This document shows, in pieces, positions 27,386 through 36,609 of a stretch of 38,594 bases of DNA. The notes beneath the pieces were generated by a model. It made no database searches and was not told the origin of the DNA. It saw nothing but the letters and a program-made list of their open reading frames with translations. Numbering within the stretch: position 1 is the first letter of the stretch; each line of letters begins with the position of its first letter. The DNA lies in NCBI GenBank assembly GCA_947074235.1, contig CAMTOV010000010.1:1-38594 (forward strand), read 5' to 3'. The DNA comes from an uncultured Bacteroides sp. (GTDB lineage Bacteria; Bacteroidota; Bacteroidia; Bacteroidales; Bacteroidaceae). The position numbers were made by a program, and so were the translations under genes.

Positions 27386-27399
27386 TAGTGATATCACTA
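27386..27399. promoter_or_regulatory. Perfect 14-bp palindrome TAGTGATATCACTA upstream of narK, possible operator
   Basis: Exact self-complementary sequence 14 nt upstream of the narK ATG. Confidence 0.4.
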
Positions 27400-27464
27400 T
27401 ATTATATAACCCTATGCAATACTAAAAAGTTCATCATTTCCTGGTCACGGATTAGGTATATTCA

Positions 27465-28328
27465 TCACCCAACATCCTCTATGTCAAATAGTTTCTTAAA
27501 GTCTAGTTGTAACACAAGCATTGCTCTTTGAAACTTTGATAAATCATCGGGTAGATTCTGATTGACATACTCTCTATTATGATCGGAGGAAGAGATGAGC
27601 CACCCCTTACCGTCTTTATTCACAATTCTATATTCCATCTTATCTCCCGGTTCTAAAATAAGCTGACGCCGACCGGGAGTAAAGCCAGTGACAAACATCA
27701 GACCATCCAACACGCAGTTTGGCTGCTGTGCCATAAGCCTATAATCATAAGGATCCTGTTTATTATCATAAATCATCTTCATCACTTCTGCTCCACACAA
27801 CACGCCCATAGCAATACCGGGGCAGATATGCCCATGCAACTGTCCGGCTTTATAAAGCAAATCTTCGCGATTGGTAGAGTTGATGCATCGCTCAATATCA
27901 ATGCGAGGATTCTGAGCTAGAATAGATTTATGCACCGTTTCGATATCATATTTTGAAGTGTCGCAATGTTTAATATCAAGCACCGGTGTATCATTGATAG
28001 CATCGAGTCCGCTGACATACAAATGGTTTCCTTCAACCTTGATTAGCTTCACTGTAGTAACCCCAATATGATTGGGACGAGAGGGAATACGAGTAGCAAA
28101 TACGCCTACGCCTTGTGTAGACTTGGTATTGACAATTAATTTCTCTTCGGCATTGCAATGAAAATAGTAAACTATATCTAGATATTCACAAGAGGATATA
28201 TCTTTCAATCCCAATGCGTAGTGTGAATCTATCTCTATCACACTAACTTGCTCTTTGATGATGCCAGGAGCTATTGGTTCAACAATTGAGTTCTTTACCA
28301 CTCCGATAGATTTCATTTCAATTTTCAT
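27465..28328 (-). CDS. TrmO/TsaA-like domain fused to an FmdE-like domain
   Basis: N-terminal GVGVFATRIPSRPNHIGVTTVKLIKVEGNHLYVSGLDAINDTPVLDIK (TsaA/TrmO). C-terminal AGQLHGHICPGIAMGVLCGAEVM (FmdE GHxCPG). Confidence 0.85.
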   Translation of the reverse strand: MKIEMKSIGVVKNSIVEPIAPGIIKEQVSVIEIDSHYALGLKDISSCEYLDIVYYFHCNAEEKLIVNTKSTQGVGVFATRIPSRPNHIGVTTVKLIKVEGNHLYVSGLDAINDTPVLDIKHCDTSKYDIETVHKSILAQNPRIDIERCINSTNREDLLYKAGQLHGHICPGIAMGVLCGAEVMKMIYDNKQDPYDYRLMAQQPNCVLDGLMFVTGFTPGRRQLILEPGDKMEYRIVNKDGKGWLISSSDHNREYVNQNLPDDLSKFQRAMLVLQLDFKKLFDIEDVG

Positions 28329-28345
28329 ACTACAATCCTTATAAT

Positions 28346-29119
28346 TTACGATCTAATATTATTTTTTCTCTGCGGTAGAATATAGGTTTGATTATCGTGA
28401 TTGACAATCTTTACCGTTGTACCAAATAAGTCATCGATATTATCTTTAGTGAAGATTTCTTTTCCTCCTGAAGCGAAAAGAGAGCCATTGGATAGCATGA
28501 TTGCCTTGTTGCAATATTGAAGAGCCAAATTAATATCGTGCATAGTGACTATAATAATTAACCCCTCATTGGCAAGTGTAGCTAAGTTCTCTAGAATCTC
28601 AGACTGATGAAATAGATCGAGATTGGCAGTGGGCTCATCGAGCAAAAGAATATCAGGTTGTTGCGCTAAGGCCCTTGCCAGATAAACACGCTGTTTTTGT
28701 CCTCCGCTAAGGGTATTAATATCGCGCATGGCCAAGGATGATAAATCAAATCGTTGCAAAAGCTCTGTCACAATTTGTATATCTTGAGCTGTTATCCCCC
28801 ACTCTATATATGGTTTTCGCCCTAACATCACTGTATCAAACACACTATTTGGCATTGTATATTCATCTTTTTGTGGCACATAAGCCATTTTCCTAGACAG
28901 AGTGCGGGGCGATATTTGTTTAATATCCTCTCCATCGAGTTGTATCAACCCTTGTTTGTATTTTAAAATCCTATCGAGACATTTCAATAGAGTACTCTTT
29001 CCCGATCCGTTGGGCCCTACAATGACCATAAAATCGCCATTGCTAAGTGTAAAAGAGACATTGCTTAAAGCTATTGTCTGTTTATAACTGTAGGAAAGAT
29101 TATTAATAGTAAGTCTCAT
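28346..29119 (-). CDS. ABC transporter ATP-binding protein (FecE/BtuD type)
   Basis: Walker A GPNGSGKSTLLKC, signature LSGGQKQRVYLARAL, Walker B ILLLDEPTANLD. Confidence 0.95.
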   Translation of the reverse strand: MRLTINNLSYSYKQTIALSNVSFTLSNGDFMVIVGPNGSGKSTLLKCLDRILKYKQGLIQLDGEDIKQISPRTLSRKMAYVPQKDEYTMPNSVFDTVMLGRKPYIEWGITAQDIQIVTELLQRFDLSSLAMRDINTLSGGQKQRVYLARALAQQPDILLLDEPTANLDLFHQSEILENLATLANEGLIIIVTMHDINLALQYCNKAIMLSNGSLFASGGKEIFTKDNIDDLFGTTVKIVNHDNQTYILPQRKNNIRS

Positions 29120-30173
29120 TCTTTTTTTTATTTAATAATAGAATAAGAAAAAATGGAGCGCCTACAATGGAGGTAATAATACCAACCGGCAAAGTGATAG
29201 GTGAAAGTATAGTACGCCCAATAGTATCGCACAATAGTAAGAAAGTAGACCCTACGAGAGCCGAACCAATGATGAGAAATTCTTCATTATTGCCTATGCA
29301 CTTTCTGACTATATGTGGAACTACCAACCCTATAAATGCGATAACACCAAAAAATGAAACAGCCACAGAGGTACATATTGTGGTAAGTATCAGACCAATG
29401 ATACGTGTTTTATCGGGGTTAACTCCAATACTACTAGCATATTCATCGCCTGCACTTACGGCACGATAGTTCCATCGAAAATAATAAAGGCAGATAGATA
29501 TGGGCAGCAACACCACAAATATGAGCAAAAGATCGGGCCAATCTACATGACTCAAATCTCCAAATGTCCAAAAAACGATGGAGGCCAATTGAGACGAACT
29601 AGCAATATATTGAATGCCACTCAAAGCGGCTGCAAAAATAGAACTGATGATAATACCTGAAAGAATGATGGTGTGAGAGTCGCGACTCAATGATTTCATA
29701 ATAAGTAAAATAATAAACAGAGCTAGAAGGCTAAAAGCAAAAGCGCTCAATGTGACGGCATAAGGATTGACCACAGTAATGAAATCGCCCGATTGAGGCA
29801 CTTGAACAGCAAAACTACCAAAGACAATAGCAACAGAGGCTCCGAAAGCAGCCGCATTGGATATACCTAATGTATAGGGCGAAGCAAGCGGATTCTTTAG
29901 AATGATTTGCATGATGCTACCCGAAAGAGCTAATGCCCATCCACAAAGCAGGGCTGCCACTATTCTAGGCATTCTCATGTTTATAATAATCTGTATGGCT
30001 TCATCACTGGCTTTGCCTACCATCAATGCATACACATCACTATACCCAATAGCCGTACTACCCAGGCATAGCGAAAAGCAGATTGTTAGAAAAAGAATCA
30101 GTATTGTGACATAAATAAAATAGAATTTCCTTTTTCTGCTTTGCTTATATAATATATCAACTTCTTTGTTCAT
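29103..30173 (-). CDS. ABC transporter permease, FecCD family
   Basis: 356 aa; MRMPRIVAALLCGWALALSGSIMQIILKNPLASPYTLGISNAAAFGASVAI is a hallmark of FecCD permeases. Confidence 0.95.
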   Translation of the reverse strand: MNKEVDILYKQSRKRKFYFIYVTILILFLTICFSLCLGSTAIGYSDVYALMVGKASDEAIQIIINMRMPRIVAALLCGWALALSGSIMQIILKNPLASPYTLGISNAAAFGASVAIVFGSFAVQVPQSGDFITVVNPYAVTLSAFAFSLLALFIILLIMKSLSRDSHTIILSGIIISSIFAAALSGIQYIASSSQLASIVFWTFGDLSHVDWPDLLLIFVVLLPISICLYYFRWNYRAVSAGDEYASSIGVNPDKTRIIGLILTTICTSVAVSFFGVIAFIGLVVPHIVRKCIGNNEEFLIIGSALVGSTFLLLCDTIGRTILSPITLPVGIITSIVGAPFFLILLLNKKKNETYY

Positions 30174-30197
30174 ACATGCTTTATACTAGAGTACAAA

Positions 30198-31322
30198 TTA
30201 CTCATTAAGAGAATGCCACTCTGTTTTATTAATATTTTTTGATTGATAATCCAATTGTTGGTATTTACTCCACTCATTACACAATTCATCGTATATGGGT
30301 TTTCCATAGAACATTGTAAAGAGCTCATTTCCTTTATTGCGCATGGAAACATCTTTAAACTTACTGGGATAGATACATTTTGCCATATACCAAGCATTGA
30401 GCAATAACACGTCATAGTTGTGATGATAACCATTATAAGGCCATACCACATAGATATCGCTATTTCTATATGCTTTTAAGAGATTGTTCAACTGAGGTTT
30501 GTTCTTAAAGCATTCATCGGCTTTTGCTACTCCACCACGATCCACAAATATGAAATCGGGGTTCCATTTAATAATCTGTTCATAATCAATAAATGTGCCG
30601 GTGATAGGCGATACAATGGATGAATCTATTTCGGAAGCAACATTATGAACGTTGATAAATTGCAACGATGAGTAGTAAGGATCGGTAGCAGTGAGATCTC
30701 TTTCTCCTTTATAAGTGATGGCTCCAATATAGGCATTCACTTTATCTAAGCCAGAAGTCATAGTATTCAACTCTATCTTTTCATTATTGATATAAGAAAG
30801 AAGAGTATCTACTTGCTGAGTTGTGCCCAATACATTACCTATAATGCCCATTGATTTACAGAATTTCCAATAATTGCTTCCAAAGTCGCCACCTTCTATA
30901 ACAATTACCGGAATGTTCAATTTGGCTTGAAGCGCATCAGCAGCTTCGGCTGTAGTGGTCGACATAAATATCACATCGGGATGATTGGAATAAATCAATT
31001 CATTATCTCCACCAAAGCGCGGACCGATAACCTCTTTTTCTAACAGCTCGGGATAAGCTATGGTATGAATAAATTTGAGCTTCCCTTTTTCCGTATCTTC
31101 TATGCCCGAAATATGATTAATACCTCCCGCCATTATTACAAGTTTGATACACCCGGGACGTATACAAACTACTCTAGCAACGGTATCGGGCACTTGCACG
31201 GTGCGATTAGTAAAATCAATAATGGTTCGTGAGTTGTTATCAATGCTTGTATTATGCTTATTACTACAAAAGCATAATAAAATCGAAGAGATGATTATAG
31301 TAATTGATTGTATGAATTTCAT
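30198..31322 (-). CDS. ABC transporter substrate-binding lipoprotein (FepB/MolA-like)
   Basis: Lipobox-like ILLCFC; VPDTVARVVCIRPGCIKLVIMAGG...HPDVIFMST of the COG0614 type. First gene of an operon with the permease and ATPase. Confidence 0.88.
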   Translation of the reverse strand: MKFIQSITIIISSILLCFCSNKHNTSIDNNSRTIIDFTNRTVQVPDTVARVVCIRPGCIKLVIMAGGINHISGIEDTEKGKLKFIHTIAYPELLEKEVIGPRFGGDNELIYSNHPDVIFMSTTTAEAADALQAKLNIPVIVIEGGDFGSNYWKFCKSMGIIGNVLGTTQQVDTLLSYINNEKIELNTMTSGLDKVNAYIGAITYKGERDLTATDPYYSSLQFINVHNVASEIDSSIVSPITGTFIDYEQIIKWNPDFIFVDRGGVAKADECFKNKPQLNNLLKAYRNSDIYVVWPYNGYHHNYDVLLLNAWYMAKCIYPSKFKDVSMRNKGNELFTMFYGKPIYDELCNEWSKYQQLDYQSKNINKTEWHSLNE

Positions 31323-31345
31323 CGGTTCTTATTTAATATATTAAA

Positions 31346-31353
31346 CAAATTTA
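31346..31353 (-). promoter_or_regulatory. Candidate -7 box (TAAATTTG on the minus strand) for the ABC operon
   Basis: Plus-strand CAAATTTA, about 24 nt upstream of the ATG. A TTTG lies upstream (31369-31372) but the spacing is shorter than canonical. Confidence 0.35.
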
Positions 31354-31538
31354 AATATTAATTCAGAGCAAAGGATAGGGTAAATTTAATATTTATTATG
31401 AAACAATGAAACACTATGGGTTATTTGTACAACAACAAAGTATCATTTAGATACAAAATGACTACTTATATCAGCATAATATCAAAATAAAAACTTATTT
31501 TTACAGCTGAATAATTCATTAAAAATTCTATTTTAATA

Positions 31539-33758
31539 ATGGATAAAATCGCATTTATAACAGAGGCAGAGAAAGAAGAATTCTTTGCCCTATACAAACA
31601 ACTATACCAACTTGCGGGAGACAGTGTAACGACTGATAACATCCGTAATTTGAAAAAATACCTCACTGCCGGTGTAAATGACAAAAAGTTGATACGCAAC
31701 AATTTTGGCATGAATCCTATAATTAGAGATTTGCGAACGGCCCTTGTAGTGGCCGATGAAATAGGCATGAAAGGCTCGGGCCTAACGGGCATCATGCTTC
31801 ATGCTATAGTAAAATCGGGGGTGCTGACAGTAGAACAAGTGAAGAGTGAATTTGGTGAAGATGTGGCAAATATCATCAAAGGGCTGGTAAAAACAAGTGA
31901 GCTCTATGCCAAAAGTCCGGCTATTGAATCGGAGAATTTCCGCAATTTGCTTCTATCATTTGCAGAAGATATGCGAGTGATCTTAATCATGATTGCCGAT
32001 CGTGTGAGCTTGATGAGACATATCAAAAACACCGATAAAGAGGAAGACAGACTAAAAGTGGCCAATGAAGCGGCTTATCTATATGCTCCGCTTGCTCATA
32101 AGTTAGGATTATACAAGCTGAAATCGGAGTTGGAAGATTTATCATTGAAGTATCTTCGCAAGGATATGTACTATCTTATCAAAGATAAGTTGAACGAAAC
32201 GAAGGCTTCGCGCGATAAATATATTGCCTCTTTTATTGAACCGATACAAAAAAAGGTGGCAGCAGCAGGATTGACTTTCGACATCAAAGGACGCACAAAG
32301 TCTATCCATTCGATATGGAACAAGATGCAAAAGCAAAAAACGGCTTTTGAAAACATCTACGACCTGTTTGCTATCCGCATCATCATCGACTCTGACGATG
32401 ATAAAGAGAAACAAGAGTGCTGGCAGGCCTACTCCATCGTGACGGATATGTATCAGCCCAACCCTAAGCGCTTGCGCGACTGGCTTTCTATCCCAAAAAG
32501 TAATGGATACGAATCGCTACATATTACTGTGATGGGCCCTGAAGGAAAATGGGTAGAGGTGCAAATCAGAACGCGACGCATGGACGACATTGCCGAACGT
32601 GGACTGGCTGCTCACTGGCGTTACAAAGGTGTAAAGGGCGAAAGCGGGCTAGACGAATGGTTGACATCTGTACGCGAAGCACTAGAGAACTCAGACAGTG
32701 ATTCACTACAAGTGATGGATCAGTTTAAGATGGACTTGTATGAGGATGAGGTGTTTGTGTTTACTCCTAAGGGTGATTTATTTAAGCTACCCAAAGGGGC
32801 AACTGTGCTCGATTTTGCATTTCATATACATAGCAAACTGGGCAGCAAGTGTATTGGAGCCAGAGTAAATGGCAAGAATGTACAGCTAAAACAGAAACTG
32901 AATAGTGGTGACCAGGTGGAGATTATGACTTCGAACACACAATCGCCAAAGCGCGACTGGTTGAAGATTGTGACTACCTCTAAGGCTCGCAACAAGATAC
33001 GTCAGGCATTGAAAGAGATGGCAGCTACGCAACTCGATTTTGCCAAAGAGACATTGGAACGCAAGTTCAAAAATCGTAAGATTGATTATGATGAAGGGGT
33101 AATGATGCGCATGATAAAACGCCTGGGCTATAAAGTGGTGACGGAGTTTTATCAAGCTATTGCTGAAGAGACACTCGACGTAAATGATGTATTAGAGAAA
33201 TATCTGGAGCAGAAGAAGCGTGAAACTGACAGTCATGAAGAGGTTGTTTATCGTAGTGCAGAAGGCTACAACCTACAACCCCAAAAGGAAGAAACCAACA
33301 ATAGCAAAGAGGATGTTCTAGTGATAGATCAAAACTTAAAAGGAATAGATTTTAAACTAGCTAAATGTTGTAATCCTATTTATGGAGACGATGTGTTTGG
33401 GTTTGTCACTGTTTCGGGAGGTATCAAGATACACCGCAACGATTGCCCCAATGCCGATCAAATGCGCGACCGATTTGGGTATCGATTTGTAAAGGCTAAA
33501 TGGGCCGGCAAGTCTCAAGGCACGCAATACCCCATAACATTAAGGGTGGTGGGCCACGACGATATAGGTATTGTAACCAATATCACATCCATTATATCAA
33601 AAGAAAACGATATTTCATTGAGAGCTATAGGCATAGACTCGAATGATGGGTTATTCTCGGGAACACTTACTATCATGGTGGGTGATACAGGGCGATTAGA
33701 GGCTTTGATAAAAAAGCTGCGCACAGTGAAGGGTGTGAAACAAGTAAGTAGAACTTAA
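31539..33758 (+). CDS. relA: RelA/SpoT family (p)ppGpp synthetase, TGS and ACT domains, probably synthetase-only
   Basis: RLRDWLSIPKSNGYESLHITVMGPEGKWVEVQIRTRRMDDIAERGLAAHWRYKG synthetase motif. TGS VFVFTPKGDLFKLPKGATVLDFAFHIHS. HD position reads LHAIVKSG. Confidence 0.95.
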   Translation: MDKIAFITEAEKEEFFALYKQLYQLAGDSVTTDNIRNLKKYLTAGVNDKKLIRNNFGMNPIIRDLRTALVVADEIGMKGSGLTGIMLHAIVKSGVLTVEQVKSEFGEDVANIIKGLVKTSELYAKSPAIESENFRNLLLSFAEDMRVILIMIADRVSLMRHIKNTDKEEDRLKVANEAAYLYAPLAHKLGLYKLKSELEDLSLKYLRKDMYYLIKDKLNETKASRDKYIASFIEPIQKKVAAAGLTFDIKGRTKSIHSIWNKMQKQKTAFENIYDLFAIRIIIDSDDDKEKQECWQAYSIVTDMYQPNPKRLRDWLSIPKSNGYESLHITVMGPEGKWVEVQIRTRRMDDIAERGLAAHWRYKGVKGESGLDEWLTSVREALENSDSDSLQVMDQFKMDLYEDEVFVFTPKGDLFKLPKGATVLDFAFHIHSKLGSKCIGARVNGKNVQLKQKLNSGDQVEIMTSNTQSPKRDWLKIVTTSKARNKIRQALKEMAATQLDFAKETLERKFKNRKIDYDEGVMMRMIKRLGYKVVTEFYQAIAEETLDVNDVLEKYLEQKKRETDSHEEVVYRSAEGYNLQPQKEETNNSKEDVLVIDQNLKGIDFKLAKCCNPIYGDDVFGFVTVSGGIKIHRNDCPNADQMRDRFGYRFVKAKWAGKSQGTQYPITLRVVGHDDIGIVTNITSIISKENDISLRAIGIDSNDGLFSGTLTIMVGDTGRLEALIKKLRTVKGVKQVSRT

Positions 33759-33760
33759 TC

Positions 33761-34135
33761 ATGGTGCAACAAAAGAGAGAACCGTTTAGCTTGAAGAAGA
33801 GAGCCAAAAGCTTTGTATACGCTGCAAGAGGCATCAGGTGGCTATTTGCCGAACATAATGCTTGGATACATCTTGTAGCAGCCATTCTGGTGGTGATAGC
33901 CGGGTTTCTATTCGGCATCACTCACACTGAATGGATGATAATATGTATCTGCATTGGGTCGGTATTTGCTGCAGAGGCTTTCAATACAGCCATTGAAAAA
34001 CTATCGGATGTGGTATCGCCCCAATGGAATAATAAAATTGGAAAAGTAAAAGACCTAGCAGCAGGGGCTGTTTTGATAACGGCCATCACAGCTGCAATTG
34101 TGGGATTGATAATTTTTATCCCATACCTTTGTTAA
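33761..34135 (+). CDS. dgkA: Diacylglycerol kinase (DgkA-type) family protein
   Basis: 124 aa; AAEAFNTAIEKLSDVVSPQWNNKIGKVKDLAAGAVLI. Confidence 0.92.
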   Translation: MVQQKREPFSLKKRAKSFVYAARGIRWLFAEHNAWIHLVAAILVVIAGFLFGITHTEWMIICICIGSVFAAEAFNTAIEKLSDVVSPQWNNKIGKVKDLAAGAVLITAITAAIVGLIIFIPYLC

Positions 34136-34166
34136 CAAACTAATCTACTATAAATATACAAATACT

Positions 34167-36599
34167 ATGAAACATAATTTAATCGCATTTTTTACATTTA
34201 GCACATTCCTGTTTTTCTCTTGCTCTTCTCCCAACAAAGCTGAGCATGAATATTTATTCTACACATCGCCGGCCGAACAATGGGAAGAAACACTCCCTCT
34301 GGGAAATGGTCGCCTAGGCATGATGCCCGATGGTGGTGTAGAACACGAGACCATTGTATTGAACGAAATTAGTATGTGGAGCGGTTCGGTGGCCGATTAT
34401 AGAAACGAAGAAGCTGCAAACTGTCTACCCATTATTCAAGAGCTATTATTTGAAGGAAAGAATAGAGAGGCTCAAGAAATGATGTACAAAAGCTTTGTGC
34501 CTAAGAAACCGGAGAAAGGGGGAACGTATGGATTGTATCAGATGCTAGCCGATTTGAATATAGACTATCTATATAGCAACAGCGATACTATAAACGACTA
34601 TAAAAGAGCTTTAGATTTATCTACTTCGGTGGCTTACACCAGGCTTTCGCGCGGAGAGCAACAGTATGAACGAAAGTATTTTGCCTCGCGCGATAAGGAT
34701 GTATTGGTTATAAAACTAACCAGCAATCTTCCACATCACATTAGCTTGAAGATAGGCATGACACGACCCACAGAAAACGGAGATATACATCAAGCTACTG
34801 TTAACCAAACAGGGATATTAGAACTCACCGGTGTGTTGGATAGTGGTAAGGAAGGCATCGACGGAATAGCCTATGCTGCATGTGCTGAAGTAAAAGCCCT
34901 TGGCAGAAAAGCAGTAAGAACCATTAATAATGATGAGATTATTGTAGAGAATGCCAAAGAAGTGTGGATTGTGGTCTCGGCTGCTACTTCGTTTTTTGAG
35001 AAAAACAACTACTTGCAACGTGCACACGAATTACTGGCAGCTGCTATCAACGACGACTTGAATGTGACTGAAAAAGAGAGTATCAAGAGTTATCAAGCAC
35101 TCTATGATAGAGCAGGTATTAAAATAGAAGGCAATCCTGAATTAAAAAAAATTCCGACAGATGAAAGGATATTGAGATTTCAACAAGAGGAGGATCCTTC
35201 GCTGGCTTCATTGTATTACAACTATGGTCGCTATCTATTGATTAGTTCTACTCGTCCAGGCTCTCTCCCACCCAACCTACAAGGATTGTGGGCTAATGAT
35301 ATTCAAACACCTTGGAATGGAGATTATCATACCAATATCAATGTGCAAATGAATCACTGGCCGGTGGAGCAAGGCAATCTTTCGGAACTTCACCTGCCGC
35401 TAGTAGAGCTTACTAAAGGATTGGTAGAGAGTGGCCAAGAAACAGCTAAGGCCTTTTATGGTGATAATGCCAAAGGCTGGGTGGCACACATGATGACCAA
35501 CGTGTGGCAATATACTGCACCGGGCGAACATCCATCGTGGGGAGCTACCAATACGGGTGGTGCATGGCTATGTGCACATCTTTGGGAGCATTATCTGTAC
35601 ACACAAGATAAAGCTTACTTAGAAGATATTTATCCTACATTGAAAGGCGCTTCAGAGTTTTTCTTATCTACTATGGTAGAAGAGCCTAAGCATGGCTGGT
35701 TGGTAACTGCACCAACATCATCGCCCGAAAACACATTCTTTGTTGGCGACGACCGCACTCCTATCAGTGTATGTATGGCTCCAACTATGGATAACCAATT
35801 GGTGAGAGAGCTTTACAGCAATGTGATAGAGGCATCTAAAATACTAAATATAGATAATGACTACAGTGAGCAATTAGCATCGGCTTTGTCTAAACTACCA
35901 CCAAATCAAATAAGCGATAAAGGGTATTTGATGGAGTGGCTGGAAGATTACGAAGAAGCTGAGCCTCAACATCGTCATGTATCTCATCTATATGGATTGC
36001 ACCCAAGCAATCAAATATCTACCACACTTACTCCAGAGCTAGCCGAAGCTTGCAAGGAAACACTAGAACGAAGAGGTGATGGTGGTACAGGATGGAGTCG
36101 TGCATGGAAAATAAACTTCTGGGCCAGACTGGGAGATGGCAATAGAGCTTATAGCTTATTCAAAAGTTTAATGGTTCCGGCTTATACTCCCGAGAATCCA
36201 AGACAACATGGAAGTGGCACATTCCCTAATCTATTCTGTTCGCATCCGCCTTTTCAGATAGATGGCAACTGGGGAGGCACAGCAGGTATTGGTGAGATGC
36301 TATTGCAAAGTCAAGATGGATTTATTAATCTTTTGCCTGCTCTACCCGATGCATGGTCTAGCGGAAGTTTCTACGGATTGAAAGTGCGTGGTGGTGCAAC
36401 GGTTGGCTTGGCATGGGAGAATGGTAAACCACTGAATGCAACAATCAAAGCAATGCATCCAGGAGTTTATAAATTCAAGAATCCTACACCAAATGGTGCG
36501 ATAAAAGTAATCAGCAAAGGGAAGATTGAGACGACTAATGCAGATTATTTTGAAGTTACATTAGGCAAAGACGAAACAGCAACTATCAGCTTCTTATAA
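34167..36599 (+). CDS. GH95 family alpha-L-fucosidase-like lipoprotein
   Basis: Lipobox FFSCSS; YTSPAEQWEETLPLGNGRLGMMPDGGVEHETIVLNEISMWSG; QGLWANDIQTPWNGDYHTNINVQMNHWPVEQGNLSEL. Confidence 0.93.
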   Translation: MKHNLIAFFTFSTFLFFSCSSPNKAEHEYLFYTSPAEQWEETLPLGNGRLGMMPDGGVEHETIVLNEISMWSGSVADYRNEEAANCLPIIQELLFEGKNREAQEMMYKSFVPKKPEKGGTYGLYQMLADLNIDYLYSNSDTINDYKRALDLSTSVAYTRLSRGEQQYERKYFASRDKDVLVIKLTSNLPHHISLKIGMTRPTENGDIHQATVNQTGILELTGVLDSGKEGIDGIAYAACAEVKALGRKAVRTINNDEIIVENAKEVWIVVSAATSFFEKNNYLQRAHELLAAAINDDLNVTEKESIKSYQALYDRAGIKIEGNPELKKIPTDERILRFQQEEDPSLASLYYNYGRYLLISSTRPGSLPPNLQGLWANDIQTPWNGDYHTNINVQMNHWPVEQGNLSELHLPLVELTKGLVESGQETAKAFYGDNAKGWVAHMMTNVWQYTAPGEHPSWGATNTGGAWLCAHLWEHYLYTQDKAYLEDIYPTLKGASEFFLSTMVEEPKHGWLVTAPTSSPENTFFVGDDRTPISVCMAPTMDNQLVRELYSNVIEASKILNIDNDYSEQLASALSKLPPNQISDKGYLMEWLEDYEEAEPQHRHVSHLYGLHPSNQISTTLTPELAEACKETLERRGDGGTGWSRAWKINFWARLGDGNRAYSLFKSLMVPAYTPENPRQHGSGTFPNLFCSHPPFQIDGNWGGTAGIGEMLLQSQDGFINLLPALPDAWSSGSFYGLKVRGGATVGLAWENGKPLNATIKAMHPGVYKFKNPTPNGAIKVISKGKIETTNADYFEVTLGKDETATISFL

Positions 36600-36609
36600 G
36601 CTGATAGTT
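36581..36609. other. Perfect 12-bp inverted repeat (5-nt loop) spanning the stop codons of two convergent genes
   Basis: AACTATCAGCTT-CTTAT-AAGCTGATAGTT. GH95 stop at 36597-36599, MFS stop at 36608-36610. No U-tract on either side. Confidence 0.7.

Noticed and set aside
27386-27399. Assignment of the narK palindrome as a canonical FNR or CRP site
   Set aside because: Half-site spacing does not match TTGAT-N4-ATCAA or TGTGA-N6-TCACA; reported only as a palindrome of unknown binder.
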